The notes under the pieces were generated by a model that ran no database searches, was not told the DNA's origin, and saw nothing but the letters and a program-made list of their open reading frames with translations. Both the position numbers and the translations under genes were made by a program. Of a stretch of 64,000 nt of DNA, positions 15,873 through 28,300 are shown piece after piece. The DNA is taken from contig JABLXK010000005.1 in NCBI GenBank assembly GCA_013178095.1, forward strand, positions 62,001 to 126,000, written 5' to 3'. Source of the stretch: Anaerolineae bacterium. Its GTDB lineage: Bacteria; Chloroflexota; Anaerolineae; Anaerolineales; Anaerolineaceae. How positions within the stretch are numbered: the first letter of the stretch is position 1; each line of letters starts with the position of its first letter.

Positions 15873-17268
15873 TTATTTTCTCAAATATCTGCGGATGTAT
15901 TCTTCGGGTATGCGCTTGAGGTATTGCGCCGGGATGGTCGAGAGCAAATCCCAGGATAAGTCGAGCGTTTCCTGAATGGTGCGGTTGGAATGCCCCTGCC
16001 CAACGTATTCCTTTTCAAAGCGCTTGGCGAAATCCAGTACGCGGCGGTCCTGCTCGGAGAGCGACCCCTCGCCAATGATGGTGACCAGCTTTTCCAGGTC
16101 GCGGCCTTCGGCGTAAAAAGCATAGATCTGATCAGCCACGCTGCGGTGATCCTCGCGGGTGTGGCCCTCTCCGATGGCCGCGTTCATCAGGCGGGAGAGC
16201 GACGGAAGCACGTCAATAGGCGGGTAAACGCCCTTTTGATTGAGCGAACGGTTCAGCACGATCTGACCCTCGGTAATGTAGCCGGTCAGGTCAGGGATGG
16301 GATGCGTGATATCGTCATCCGGCATGGACAGCAGGATCAATTGCGTCACTGAACCCGGATGGCCTTCAATGCGACCGGCGCGCTCATACAAACTGGCCAG
16401 GTCGGAATACATGTAACCCGGATAGCCGCGCCGCGCAGGCAATTCTTCGCGCGCCACGGAAAGTTCACGCAGGGCTTCGCAATAATTGGTGATGTCGGTC
16501 ATGATCACCAGCACGTGCAGGCCGTGTTCGTAAGCCAGGTATTCCGCCGCCGTTAACGCCGCGCGCGGGGTGATGATGCGTTCAATAGTCGGATCGTCGG
16601 CGTGGTTCAGGAACACCACGGTGCGTTCCAGCGCGCCGCTGGAGCGGAATTGATCGATGAAGTATGAGGATTCACGATGGGTGATGCCGATGGCAGCGAA
16701 GACGACCGCGAAAGGTTCGTCCTGGTCGCCGCTGCCGCTGATCACGCGGGCTTGCGATGCGATCTGCGCCGCCAGTTCGTTGCCGGGCAAGCCGGATCCT
16801 GAAAAGATTGGCAGCTTCTGGCCGCGCGCCAGCGAGTTCAACCCGTCAATGGACGATATACCGGTCTGGATAAATTCGCTCGGTTCAATGCGCACAGCCG
16901 GGTTCAACGGTTTGCCATTAATATCCTCCAGCTTTTCCGGCAGAATGGCCGGGCCACCGTCGATCGGGTTTCCCAGGCCGTCCAGGATGCGCCCCAGCAT
17001 GGAATGCGAAACATTCAGGCGGATCACGTCGCCCGAAAATCGCACGCGCGTGCGGGTGATGTCCAGGCCTTCGGTCGATAAAAACAACTGAATGACAGCG
17101 ATATTGTTATCGATCTCCAGCACTCTGCCCACGCGTGTGCGGCCGGCTGGGTCGATCACTTCGACCATTTCATCGTAAGCCACGTCGGACACCCTCTCAA
17201 CAAAGATCAAGGGGCCGCGGATCTGGCTGACGGTGCGGAATTCCTTGGTTACCAGGCGTTTGATGGGT

Positions 17269-17282
<14 letters not shown>
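15873..17282 (-). CDS. atpB: V/A-type ATPase subunit B (regulatory nucleotide-binding subunit)
   Basis: A 469-residue non-catalytic subunit of the ATPase head. Core segments '[29 protein letters not shown]', '[39 protein letters not shown]' and '[23 protein letters not shown]' identify it. The P-loop is degenerate (GSGLPGNE), as expected for B subunits. The ATG at 17282 was chosen because GGAGAG lies six bases upstream and the family N-terminus fits; an ATG seven codons further up is less likely. It overlaps the atpA stop by 14 bases, so translation is probably coupled. Confidence 0.96.
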
Positions 17283-19072
<1,790 letters not shown>

Positions 19073-19080
<8 letters not shown>

Positions 19081-19414
19081 TGTTTTCACCTTTAAATCGG
19101 ATCTGCACGCCCGTGGCATGGCGGATCATTTCGTAAATTTGTTTTCTGCGTGCGTTCTCCCCGCCGGACATCACCCGATCAGGAATGGTAACCAGCATCA
19201 AATCATCGGAAGCGTATACTTTATTGACCAGGTCTTTATCCAACATGGAGAATAACCCATCGTCCAGAGCCAATAGCACCTGTTCCCTGCTCTTCAACCA
19301 CGACTTGATCAAACCCTCGACTGTTTCGATGTCGTCCACCCCAATCGCGTCCACCCCGGCCAACCGGAATCCGTCGACTTGATCCGACTTGGTGATGACA
19401 ATCATCTTGTTCAT
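19073..19414 (-). CDS. atpF: V/A-type ATPase subunit F
   Basis: A 113-residue soluble rotor-tip subunit that binds subunit D and modulates ATP hydrolysis. The fold is evident from 'MIVITKSDQVDGFRLAGVDAIGVDDIETVEGLIKSWL' and 'DLMLVTIPDRVMSGGENARRKQIYEMIRHATGVQIRF'. It overlaps atpC by four bases and atpA by eight. Confidence 0.92.
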
Positions 19415-20472
19415 GGGATTCTCTCCAGGTTTTCTTTAATATAAGCTGGATCAAAACTGGATTGAATTCCTTTCGCGATCCAGCGAATATTGCGGATCTC
19501 GCTGCGTTTCATTGCTGCATAGCCAATCGGAACTCCGATCCCCAGAGGAGACTGTTTCGGCAATCCCACCATCCAGTTCAATTGATACTGCCGCATCTGG
19601 TTCTCAAATTCACTGAGGTAGTGCGTCTGCGCGTATTGAGCCAGTCCGCGCATGAGATACCCGCCATATCGCGTGCTGACCAGGGACTGGATCACTTCTT
19701 CTACACTCGCCATTTTGCACAGCGCGCTCAATTTTTTTTCGGAAAGCATGCCCTGGGCAACAAAATATTCCTGCACATTCCCGCCCAGTTTGTCGTAAGC
19801 CTCGGAAGAATTCACAAATCGCAGGACGTTATTCAAATTGACAATGTCCGCCTCGATTGAATAATACTCGTTGAGAATGCGATGTTCCTCCATCCGTCTA
19901 TCGGATTCCGTCAGGACATGCCTGAAAAACCATTTCTCCAGAGCCAATTCAATACGCGCAGCCGTCAGATCCTGGTGTCTGGATTTTAATTCCAACAATG
20001 GCTTTGCCACCGGTAATTGATAGACGACAATGCGGCTGATTGCATCGTGAATATCCTTGGATTTCGCGACCTGCAGCATCACCGGTTCAGGCAAGGTGCC
20101 CAGGGGCAGCAGGGAATTGGCGATGTCCTCCAATCGAACCTCGTGCGCCAGTCCCCGCAGAATTGCCTTGATATTCAGCAGATCATTGTGTTCAAAAATT
20201 CCGTTAATAGCTTCCCCTGCGGAACCGGTATAAAAGCGCTGGAGATCAACGACGATCCCGCGCAGCTCGCGACGCATGGCTTCCGCCACGCAGGAATATC
20301 CATGAGCGTAGGTCAAGGCTGTCTCGATGGATTCCTGATAAGGGGTCTTGGTGAGAGCGGAGATAAGACTGTCGATCGAGGTTAAATTAGCAAAGGACTC
20401 AAGCGTCTCAATCCTTTGGAGACGGGAGATCCTTGCCCGCAAGCGTGTGTTGCCGTAATCATAAAGCGCCAT
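19411..20472 (-). CDS. atpC: V/A-type ATPase subunit C (d-type socket subunit)
   Basis: A 353-residue helical subunit that sits on the membrane ring and connects it to the central stalk. It opens with 'YDYGNTRLRARISRLQRIETLESFANLTSIDSLISALTKTPY', the usual start of the family, and includes 'EAINGIFEHNDLLNIKAILRG' and 'EYYSIEADIVNLNNVLRFV'. No Shine-Dalgarno sequence is obvious before the ATG; eight bases separate it from the atpE stop. Confidence 0.93.
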   Translation of the reverse strand: MALYDYGNTRLRARISRLQRIETLESFANLTSIDSLISALTKTPYQESIETALTYAHGYSCVAEAMRRELRGIVVDLQRFYTGSAGEAINGIFEHNDLLNIKAILRGLAHEVRLEDIANSLLPLGTLPEPVMLQVAKSKDIHDAISRIVVYQLPVAKPLLELKSRHQDLTAARIELALEKWFFRHVLTESDRRMEEHRILNEYYSIEADIVNLNNVLRFVNSSEAYDKLGGNVQEYFVAQGMLSEKKLSALCKMASVEEVIQSLVSTRYGGYLMRGLAQYAQTHYLSEFENQMRQYQLNWMVGLPKQSPLGIGVPIGYAAMKRSEIRNIRWIAKGIQSSFDPAYIKENLERIP

Positions 20473-20480
20473 TTTTTAAT

Positions 20481-21092
20481 TTAACTGGATGAACACTTAC
20501 TCTCAAAAAAGATCGATAATTTCTGTTTGATAGTAGGCAGAGCATGTTCGAGGCGGGAATCCAGCGTATTTAACGTGAAGACTTTACCATCTTCGGTTTC
20601 GGCATTGCAGCCTCCCGTGCATTGCAGGTCAAATTGAACCGTGATCGGCTGGTTGAATTTTTTTACAATTCTTTCCGCCAGCGCCCGATCGCGCGCATCA
20701 AAATGCAGGATAATTTTTTGCCCATTCAGTTTGGATGGCTCAATGGAATCCAGGGCTTCGGCAGTAAGATTTTCAAGAATTTCCGCATAATCACTACGTG
20801 TACGCACATCCGGCATGCGTTCTTTCACCTTGTCCATCACCGACTCGATCAGGTTCTGCCGTGCGTCCGCGTGGATTTGCAGTGCCTGAATCAAAGCCTG
20901 TTGTTCAATCAAGGCTTGCTCGCGGTTCAGGCGCGCCTTTCCGTCCGCCAGAATGCGTTTTTTCTGGGTCTCGGCGTCCGTTTTTGCCTTGGTTAAAATT
21001 TCGGAGGCCTGCCGGTCAGCTTCCTGTTCGATCAGGGTAATTTGCTGCCGGCCGGCTTTCCTGATGCCATCCAGGATGGCTTCAAGTTCCAT
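20481..21092 (-). CDS. atpE: V/A-type ATPase subunit E (peripheral stalk)
   Basis: A 203-residue peripheral stator subunit. Residues 1-95 form a long charged coiled coil ('LIEQEADRQASEILTKAKTDAETQKKRILADGKARLNREQ'), and the C-terminal globular domain binds the B subunit. It contains CTGGC at about residue 159, which is unusual but harmless. It lies three bases after atpK and would pair with the H-type subunit encoded at the start of the operon. Confidence 0.9.
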   Translation of the reverse strand: MELEAILDGIRKAGRQQITLIEQEADRQASEILTKAKTDAETQKKRILADGKARLNREQALIEQQALIQALQIHADARQNLIESVMDKVKERMPDVRTRSDYAEILENLTAEALDSIEPSKLNGQKIILHFDARDRALAERIVKKFNQPITVQFDLQCTGGCNAETEDGKVFTLNTLDSRLEHALPTIKQKLSIFFESKCSSS

Positions 21093-21095
21093 TCT

Positions 21096-21308
21096 TTAAC
21101 CCAACAAGATGATTGCAGCAACTGCGAAGCCGAGGATGACCAGGGTTTCCGGAATGGCGACCAGGATGATAATCGAACCGATCAATTCCGGTTTCTCCGC
21201 GATCGCCCCGACACCCGCTGAACCAATCGCGCGCTGCGCCATGGCGGTTGCCATTGCAGTAATACTGATCGCCAGTGCGGCTGCTAATGCCATAATTGCT
21301 TGATCCAT
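21096..21308 (-). CDS. atpK: V/A-type ATPase proteolipid subunit K (c-ring), 2-TM type
   Basis: A 70-residue hydrophobic hairpin that forms the rotating ion-binding ring. It has only two transmembrane helices, like archaeal A-type c-subunits and unlike the duplicated four-helix NtpK. The ion-binding carboxylate is E54 in 'AIPETLVIL'. Q25 in helix 1 and T55 next to the glutamate correspond to the glutamine and hydroxyl ligands of sodium-binding c-rings. A sodium-coupled or promiscuous enzyme is therefore possible, but this is an inference from three residues. AAGGAG lies about 12 bases upstream. Confidence 0.93.
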   Translation of the reverse strand: MDQAIMALAAALAISITAMATAMAQRAIGSAGVGAIAEKPELIGSIIILVAIPETLVILGFAVAAIILLG

Positions 21309-21323
21309 TTTTTTAATAACTCC

Positions 21324-23258
21324 TTAGTTAATTTTCATTTTGTTAGTTGGTTGAGTAAAAACCACGTTGATCCGCTTTCTGAATGGCGTGAAAGAAGATT
21401 GCCCGCCTTCGTAAAACTTGCGGAAGAACTCAACGTATTGAAGACGAAGGCTTTGAATGGTCGGGCTGAGCATGCCCATGATCAGATTCAGGGCATGGAT
21501 CAACACCGCGATGATCAAACCCGCCACCATGCTTCCCCCAATATCGCTCAGGTCATTGGCGACCTTTGCCAGGAAAACCGAAGCCAGGCCCAGGGCCGCC
21601 AACCTCAGGTAAGAGAGGATATTCCCGATCACGCCGACGAACTCGATCGGGCCCATGATGACCCCTGTCCCGCCCATCGAAAAAGACAGTGAAATCAGGC
21701 CGACCACCAGGACAATCCAGCCCGCCAGATAGAATCCATTGGGCAGGATTTTGGTGAGCGAACCCGCCAGAAATAGAATTCCCAGCAAACCGATAAAAGT
21801 GCCGGCTTTCTCCATAAAATGATTGCGGCTTTTATGCACCAGGGCATTCCACATGCCAATCAGCAACCCTAGCAGGATGTGGCCGACGCCCACGGCAATG
21901 GCCATCACCAGCAGCATGGTGAAATTGCTGGCGTCCGAGCGGCTGATCCAAAGCGGTTTCAAACCGATCTTTTCCCCCAGTGTTCCCAGGAACTCGCCAT
22001 AAAGAAAGCCGAAAAGGATCGACCAGATTGAACCGATCTTCAGTGCGCGCATGAAATCGCTGACCAAACCCTCCTTGACCTTGCGCGTGGCGAACAGGGA
22101 AATTATCAGCATCAAAGCGCCGTAACCGATATCCCCCACCATCATCCCAAAAAACAACGGCATAAAAAACGCCACCAGTTTACTGGGATCGATGTCGCTG
22201 TATTTGGGGACTGCGCGCATTTTAACAAAATCTTCGAAAGGTTCAACCGCTTGCGGGTTGCGCATTTCCACCGGTATCTTGTCTTTTAAATCCTTGGGGA
22301 TATCGATCACATTAACGGTCACCGCCTGGCCGAAGTGAGTTTGAAACAGCTTGCGTAGTTCATCCAATTTATCAGCCGGAACCCAACCAAAAATGGTGAA
22401 GGTATATTCTGTTTCGCCCATTTTCGTGTAGGCCTCGAATTCGTCCACTCGGTCGCGGCAAACCAACTGCCAGGTTCTCAACCGGGGCAGCCATTGAATG
22501 GCAATGCGGCGCAAACGGTCGTCAATTTCGTCCAGTTCCTGATGATTCAGCTCGACCTTTTTTTCGATATGCCGCAGGGCGTCCTCCGTCGACAAGTACG
22601 CATATTCCTCCGGCAGGATCAACTGGGTAACTTTCTCATTTTTCATGAACGATTCAACTTGACTGATCAATTCCAGCGGGAAGATACCCACCACCGCATT
22701 GGTCGATTCCCCCACCTTTACGGACACCAGTTCGAATTTGCCGCGGGTGAGTAATTTCAATTGCTGGGCCAGCAAATTCATTTCGCGCATTTGGGAGGAA
22801 TTCACCAACGCCCGGATGGAAGCATTGCCCGATTTTTTCGCCGATTGCGGGAGGACCGGAGCGATCACGGTCAGCATGTCGTTGTATTTGGAAAGGGAAA
22901 TCAGTTCATCCTGCAGGCTTTTCTTGCGGTTGTTCAGATACTGAACTTGGGCGGTAACATCGCTGACCTTGGAATGGATGAATAAGATATCATCGTCCTT
23001 GGTCAAGGGGGCTTGCGCTTGCGATTGATTCAATGTTGAAAACAGATCAATCAACCCGTTGATGCTGGCGATCAGGATATCCACCTCTTCCCGTTCGCTC
23101 TGCTGTGTTTCGGTCAATGCAAGTGGCTGCACCATCGCGTCCGAAATCGTGCGCACATCATCCAATTGCATATTTCCAAAAGAATGCAGCAGCGGGACCA
23201 CCCTATCCAGGTGTTCTTTTAAACCCCAGATCTGGACGCGATCCATTTCAAGGATCAT
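21324..23258 (-). CDS. atpI: V/A-type ATPase subunit I (a-subunit, stator of the ion channel)
   Basis: A 644-residue membrane subunit that forms the two ion half-channels against the c-ring. The N-terminal half (about 1-340) is a soluble arm with coiled coil. The C-terminal half has about eight membrane helices, beginning near 'LVAFFMPLFFGMMVGDIGYGALMLIISLF'. The helix 'NILSYLRLAALGLASVFLAKVAND' carries the essential arginine. GGAGG lies five bases before the ATG, which overlaps the preceding gene by ATGA. Confidence 0.95.
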   Translation of the reverse strand: MILEMDRVQIWGLKEHLDRVVPLLHSFGNMQLDDVRTISDAMVQPLALTETQQSEREEVDILIASINGLIDLFSTLNQSQAQAPLTKDDDILFIHSKVSDVTAQVQYLNNRKKSLQDELISLSKYNDMLTVIAPVLPQSAKKSGNASIRALVNSSQMREMNLLAQQLKLLTRGKFELVSVKVGESTNAVVGIFPLELISQVESFMKNEKVTQLILPEEYAYLSTEDALRHIEKKVELNHQELDEIDDRLRRIAIQWLPRLRTWQLVCRDRVDEFEAYTKMGETEYTFTIFGWVPADKLDELRKLFQTHFGQAVTVNVIDIPKDLKDKIPVEMRNPQAVEPFEDFVKMRAVPKYSDIDPSKLVAFFMPLFFGMMVGDIGYGALMLIISLFATRKVKEGLVSDFMRALKIGSIWSILFGFLYGEFLGTLGEKIGLKPLWISRSDASNFTMLLVMAIAVGVGHILLGLLIGMWNALVHKSRNHFMEKAGTFIGLLGILFLAGSLTKILPNGFYLAGWIVLVVGLISLSFSMGGTGVIMGPIEFVGVIGNILSYLRLAALGLASVFLAKVANDLSDIGGSMVAGLIIAVLIHALNLIMGMLSPTIQSLRLQYVEFFRKFYEGGQSSFTPFRKRINVVFTQPTNKMKIN

Positions 23259-23626
23259 GCTGCCTCCCGGTGATTGGACGATCCCAAGATCAATTGAAGT
23301 ACGTAGTCCGCAGCTTCATCCTCAAATTGTTTCCCGGTTTTGATGAATTGTTCGGCTTCCGCGGCAGCTGCTTTTACCCGCTGTTCCAGCGCAGCCCGTG
23401 ACACGTGAATCCCCTCTGCAATTGCCCGGTCTCTCTCAATACGGGCTTCATCGATAATTTGGGATTTCAAGCCGGCGGTCTCTTCCTGGGCCGAGTCGAT
23501 TTTCTTTTCCGATTTATTCTTGGCCGCGGCGATTTTCTCCGCCACCTCGATCTCCAACTGCAAGATCATCTCCAGAGATTGTTGAGGCTTGACCTCATTA
23601 TCGTTATCAATTTCCATAGATTTCAT
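23255..23626 (-). CDS. V/A-type ATPase G/H-type peripheral stalk subunit
   Basis: A 123-residue protein dominated by a charged helix ('EIEVAEKIAAAKNKSEKKIDSAQEETAGLKSQIIDEARIERDRAIAEG'), as in the AhaH/V-type G subunits that pair with subunit E to form the peripheral stalk. Its position as first gene in front of atpI is the usual one in bacterial V/A operons. An ATG three codons further in is an alternative start. The identity rests on composition and context more than on strong motifs. Confidence 0.8.
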   Translation of the reverse strand: MKSMEIDNDNEVKPQQSLEMILQLEIEVAEKIAAAKNKSEKKIDSAQEETAGLKSQIIDEARIERDRAIAEGIHVSRAALEQRVKAAAAEAEQFIKTGKQFEDEAADYVLQLILGSSNHREAA

Positions 23627-23665
23627 TTACGAACAACCTAAATAATAAATATTTAATGACCTTTT

Positions 23666-23694
23666 ATACTAATCCTGTTATTTTCAAAAGTCAA
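23666..23694 (-). promoter_or_regulatory. Promoter of the V/A-ATPase operon
   Basis: Minus strand TTGACT (23689-23694), 17-base spacer, TAGTAT (23666-23671). +1 would lie about 30-35 bases upstream of the first ATG. It is the only good sigma-70-like pair in the 204-base gap shared with the divergent lpdA gene. Confidence 0.5.
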
Positions 23695-23830
23695 CCACTC
23701 TTCTTCTCGAAGGACACATCCGTGCAAATATTTTGCATATACTTTTGAACGCTTTTTCGGAAGTATAATGGGCGCACTTTTATATACATTAATACTACCA
23801 ATTCGTTGTAAATTGATTAACGAGGTATGA

Positions 23831-25228
23831 ATGAACGAATATGATGTTGTAATCATCGGCGCAGGCCCGGGCGGTTATGTATGCGCAGTGCGGGCATCGC
23901 AAAACGGTTTGAAGGCAGCCATCATCGACAAAAAATGGCTGGGCGGCGTTTGCCTGAACGTCGGCTGCGTGCCTTCCAAGGCATTATTGAAAAATGCCGA
24001 GCTGGCGCATACGCTGCGTGAACGCGCGGAAGAGTTCGGCATTTCTTTCGATAATCTAAAGCTCGATTATGCTTCGGCGGTCAAACGGAGCCGCGGAGTA
24101 TCCCAAAGGCTGACGCGGGGTGTTGCTTTCCTGATGAAAAAGAACAACGTGGATGTCTTCATGGGTGAAGCCAAAGTTGGCGCGGACAAGAAAATCACAG
24201 TCACCGACAGCGAGGGTAAAACCCAGCAGATCGGTGCCAAGAATATCGTGATCGCCACCGGTTCCACGCCGGTCATGCCGGCTGCCTGGCAAGCCGACGG
24301 CGAAAAGATAATTTCATACAACGAAGCCATCCTGCAGGAAAAGCTGCCCAAATCAGCCGTGATCATCGGAGCCGGCGCCATCGGCGCTGAGTTCGCCACC
24401 ATTTGGAATTCTTATGGCGTACCGGTAACCATGGTTGAAATGCTGCCCAACGTACTGCCTTTGGAAGATGAAGAGGTCAGCCAGGAATTGGCCAAAGCTT
24501 TCAAGAAACGCGGCATTGAAATTCTCACCGGCCACAAGGTGGAAGCTGTCGAAAAATCCAAAGACGGCGTGATCGTCAAAGTCAGCGGCGACGGCGGGCA
24601 GAAATCCATCGAAGCCGAACAAGCCCTGGTAGCCATTGGTTTCCGCCCCAATTCCGCCGGTCTCGGCCTGGAAGAAGCCGGCGTGAAGCTGGACGGCAAA
24701 GGTTTCATTCAAGTTGATGAAAAACTTGCCACCAACGTGCCCGGCATCTGGGCCATCGGCGACGTGACCGGCAAGTTGCTGCTGGCGCATCTGGCATCTG
24801 CGCAAGGCATCCTGTGCGCAGACGCGCTGGCAGGCAGGCAGGTCAACCCGATCAATTATCAGAACGTTCCACATGCCACTTACTGCCAGCCTCAGGTTGC
24901 TTCATTCGGGCTGAGCGAAGCGCAAGCCAAGGCTTCCGGCAAAGAGATCAAGGTTGGCCGTTTCCCCTTCCAGGCCAACGGCAAAGCCCTGGGCTTAGGC
25001 GAAACCACCGGTTTTATCAAGATCATCAGCGACGCGAAATACGGCGAAATCCTCGGCGCCCACATCATCGGCCCCGAAGCTTCCGAATTGCTGCCCGAGT
25101 TGACGCTTGCCCAGCAAATGGAATTAACCGCTGAAGAAATCGCGCGCAACATTCACGCCCACCCCACCCTCAGCGAGGTCGTCATGGAAGCTGCGGAAGC
25201 GGTGGAAGGCCAATCAATTAATATCTAG
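23831..25228 (+). CDS. lpdA: Dihydrolipoyl dehydrogenase (E3)
   Basis: A 465-residue FAD enzyme that reoxidises dihydrolipoamide in 2-oxoacid dehydrogenase complexes or the glycine cleavage system. The FAD-binding '[17 protein letters not shown]' starts the protein, the redox disulfide is C41/C46 in '[13 protein letters not shown]', the NAD site is '[17 protein letters not shown]', and the C-terminal dimer domain ends with the catalytic '[13 protein letters not shown]'. GAGGT lies five bases before the ATG. No E1/E2 genes are adjacent, so its partner complex is encoded elsewhere. It diverges from the ATPase operon. Confidence 0.96.
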   Translation: MNEYDVVIIGAGPGGYVCAVRASQNGLKAAIIDKKWLGGVCLNVGCVPSKALLKNAELAHTLRERAEEFGISFDNLKLDYASAVKRSRGVSQRLTRGVAFLMKKNNVDVFMGEAKVGADKKITVTDSEGKTQQIGAKNIVIATGSTPVMPAAWQADGEKIISYNEAILQEKLPKSAVIIGAGAIGAEFATIWNSYGVPVTMVEMLPNVLPLEDEEVSQELAKAFKKRGIEILTGHKVEAVEKSKDGVIVKVSGDGGQKSIEAEQALVAIGFRPNSAGLGLEEAGVKLDGKGFIQVDEKLATNVPGIWAIGDVTGKLLLAHLASAQGILCADALAGRQVNPINYQNVPHATYCQPQVASFGLSEAQAKASGKEIKVGRFPFQANGKALGLGETTGFIKIISDAKYGEILGAHIIGPEASELLPELTLAQQMELTAEEIARNIHAHPTLSEVVMEAAEAVEGQSINI

Positions 25229-25247
25229 TCTTCAATCCAAAACCTGA

Positions 25248-25275
25248 AAAGGCGTGTGCTGCACGCCTTTTTTTA
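25248..25275 (+). terminator. lpdA terminator
   Basis: Stem AAGGCGTG / CACGCCTT with a short loop, followed by a run of T (to about 25274). It separates lpdA from secA. Confidence 0.85.
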
Positions 25276-25289
25276 CTTAAAATCCGCTG

Positions 25290-25298
25290 TGCTATAAT
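25290..25298 (+). promoter_or_regulatory. secA extended -10 element
   Basis: TGC TATAAT, with the hexamer at 25293-25298, 20 bases before the secA ATG. AAAGG lies eight bases before the ATG. No -35 is convincing. Confidence 0.55.
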
Positions 25299-25317
25299 CG
25301 CTGCGAAAGGTTTAGGT

Positions 25318-28300
25318 ATGTTCAAGAATATCGCCAAAGCATTGGGTGGAGATCCACAAAAACGAGATATTGATCGGGCTATCGCGTTGGTCGATCAGAT
25401 CAACCAGCTTGAGCCTGATTTTGAAAAACTCAGCCCCGCTGAATTGCGCGCCAAGACCGATTTCTTCCGCCGCCGATTGGCGGATGGCGAATCGCCGGAC
25501 GATTTGCTGATCGAGGCATTCGCGGCCGTGCGCGAAGCCAGCAAACGCACCACCGGGCTGCGCCATTTCGATATCCAGTTGGTCGGCGGTATCTTCCTGC
25601 ATGAAGGAAAAATCGTGGAAATGCGCACCGGTGAAGGCAAGACGCTGGTCGCCACCCTGCCCTTGTACCTGAACGCTTTGACCGGCAAGGGCGTGCACCT
25701 GGTCACGGTAAACGATTATCTGGCGCGCCGCGACGCGCGCTGGATGGCGCCGATCTATGCCTGCCTGGGGTTGAGCGTGGGGGTACTGCAAATGTCCTCC
25801 CGTACAGAAAGCGCCCGTTATGCTTTCCTGGTCGACCTGGAAAAGCGCGATAACCGCGAAGAAGAGGATCAATTGCGCATGGTATTGCGCAATGAAGCTT
25901 ACGCAGCCGATATCACCTATGGCACCAATAATGAATTCGGTTTCGATTACCTGCGTGACAACCTGGTGATGAGCCTCAAAGACCGCGTGCAGCGTGGGCA
26001 TTCTTACGCCATCATCGATGAAGTGGATAACATCCTGATCGATGAAGCCCGCACACCGCTGATCATCTCCGGCCCGGCCTCCGAGGATGTGGAATGGTAT
26101 AACCGCATGGCAGTTGTCGTGCGCCAGTTGAATCCCGAAGATTACGATTTCGATGAAAAAGACCGCAGCGTGGCGCTGACCGAAATCGGTGAATCGCACG
26201 TCGAAGAACTGCTGCAAATCCCGCTGCGCGACCCTGACCGGCCTGAGGATATCACACCGGAGCAGGCACGCCTGCTGGGCCACCTGGAGCAAGCGCTTAA
26301 AGCCCAATTGCTATACAAAAAGAACAAAGATTACATCGTTCAGAACGGCCAGGTCATCATTGTGGACGAGTTTACCGGCCGCCTGATGCCCGGCCGGCGC
26401 TGGTCGGAAGGGCTGCACCAGGCTGTGGAAGCCAAGGAAGGCGTGAAAGTCAACCCTGAAAACATCACCCACGCCACCATCACCCTGCAGAACTATTTCC
26501 GCAAATACAGCAAGCTGGCCGGTATGACCGGCACTGCCTTGACTGAAGCGGAAGAATTCGCAACCATTTACAAGCTGGAATGCGTCGAAATGCCGACCAA
26601 CCTGGATTACCAGGCTGCCCGTCCGCAATACGATCTGCAAATCCTGCAGGATAAAGACGAGGAAGGTTATCCTTTTACCTATTACGCGCTGGGCAGCGAT
26701 CCGCAAAAAGCCCCGCTCTATTGGAAGCGCAAGGATTATCCTGATGTGGTTTACCGCAGCGAAGAAGCCAAGTTACGCGCTATCGTCTTGGAGATCCTGA
26801 AATTTCACGTGATCGGCCGCCCCATTCTGGTGGGCACCACTTCCATCGAGCACTCCGAAAGGCTTTCATCGCGCCTGGCAGCCGAGAGTTTGCGGCGGCT
26901 TTTAATGACAGTGCTGGTGCGGGAAGTTTGGCTGCAAAAGAACAACATCAAAACGCCGGAAAGGGTGATCCCCGAACTGGATTTTCTGAACAAACCGCTG
27001 CAAAACCTCGCCCCAGACGAAATACGCCGTTTCGCGCAAGGCATGGGTTTGGCTTCCATCAATCCCGAGAACCCTGAAAACCTGGCAGTTGTCATGGCTT
27101 TTCTCGCGCTCGGAGAGGAACATCGCGCCCGCCTGGAAGCGGCAGTACGCGGCGGTATCCAGCACCAGGTATTAAACGCCCTGAAGCACGACCAGGAATC
27201 GCAAATCATTGCCGGCGCGGGCGCTTTCGGCGCGGTGACCATCGCCACCAACATGGCCGGCCGCGGCGTGGACATCAAACTGGGCGGCGAGATCCGCGAA
27301 TCCGTCATTTCCGACGTGCGTCATTTTCTCGACCAAGCCGGTATCAACCCTTACGGCATGACCCAGATTGAGATGGCCGAACGTTTGCGCGGCATGCCCG
27401 CAGACGCCTACGGCGATTACCGGGAATCCATCACTTCATTCCTGGCATTCCTGGAAAACATGCAGCGGGTGCGCGCGTTGGGCGGTTTGCACGTGATCGG
27501 CTCCGAACGCCATGAAGCCCGCCGCATCGACAACCAATTGCGCGGCCGCGCTGCCCGCCAGGGCGACCCGGGTTCCTCGCGCTTTTACCTGTCCCTTGAA
27601 GACGACCTGATGCGCATGTTCGGCGGCGAGCGCGCCGAAAACCTGATGCGCGTTTTCAACATCGATCCTTCCATTCCGCTGGAGAGCCGCATGCTCGGCC
27701 GCCTGGTGGAACAATCGCAGGAACGCGTGGAAGGCCACAACTTTGACATCCGCAAACATTTGCTGGAATACGACGACGTGCTGAATGACCAGCGCGAACG
27801 AATTTATAAGGAACGCGACAGCGTGCTGGTCAAACAGGACCTCGAAGAAGACGTGCTGGCCATGCTGCGCAGCGAGCTGCAAAAACGCATCCCGGAGGCG
27901 CTGGCGGACGAAGAAGGGCCCTGGAAATTGCTGGCGTTCCTGGAGGAGATCCAGCCGACCATCTATTACCCCCAATTCGGCCAGAATCTGCCCTCATACA
28001 CCATGGCGCTGGTGGCAAAGGTTCTAAACAGCCTGATCCCCAACCCGGCCGATCCTGTGCAAGTTGAAAGCGGATTGACCGAACTGGCGCGGCAAGCCCT
28101 CCAGGCGGAAAACCGCCACGTGCGCGCCCAAACCGGCGCATTCATCCAGCGCACCGCCGACAGCTTTACCCAGCAAGTTAATGAACGGCTGGATCTGTTG
28201 GATATCTTTCTCGATAACAATCTGGAACTTTTCCAGCAGAACACCCGCGAGTTTTTCGACCAGCTTCAAACGCAGGTTCATCTGCGGATCAACCTGGACA

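Noticed and set aside
25312-26307. 331-codon minus-strand ORF opposite secA
   Set aside because: It lies entirely antisense to conserved SecA motifs and its composition (Gln/His/Phe-rich) is typical of a reverse-complement frame.
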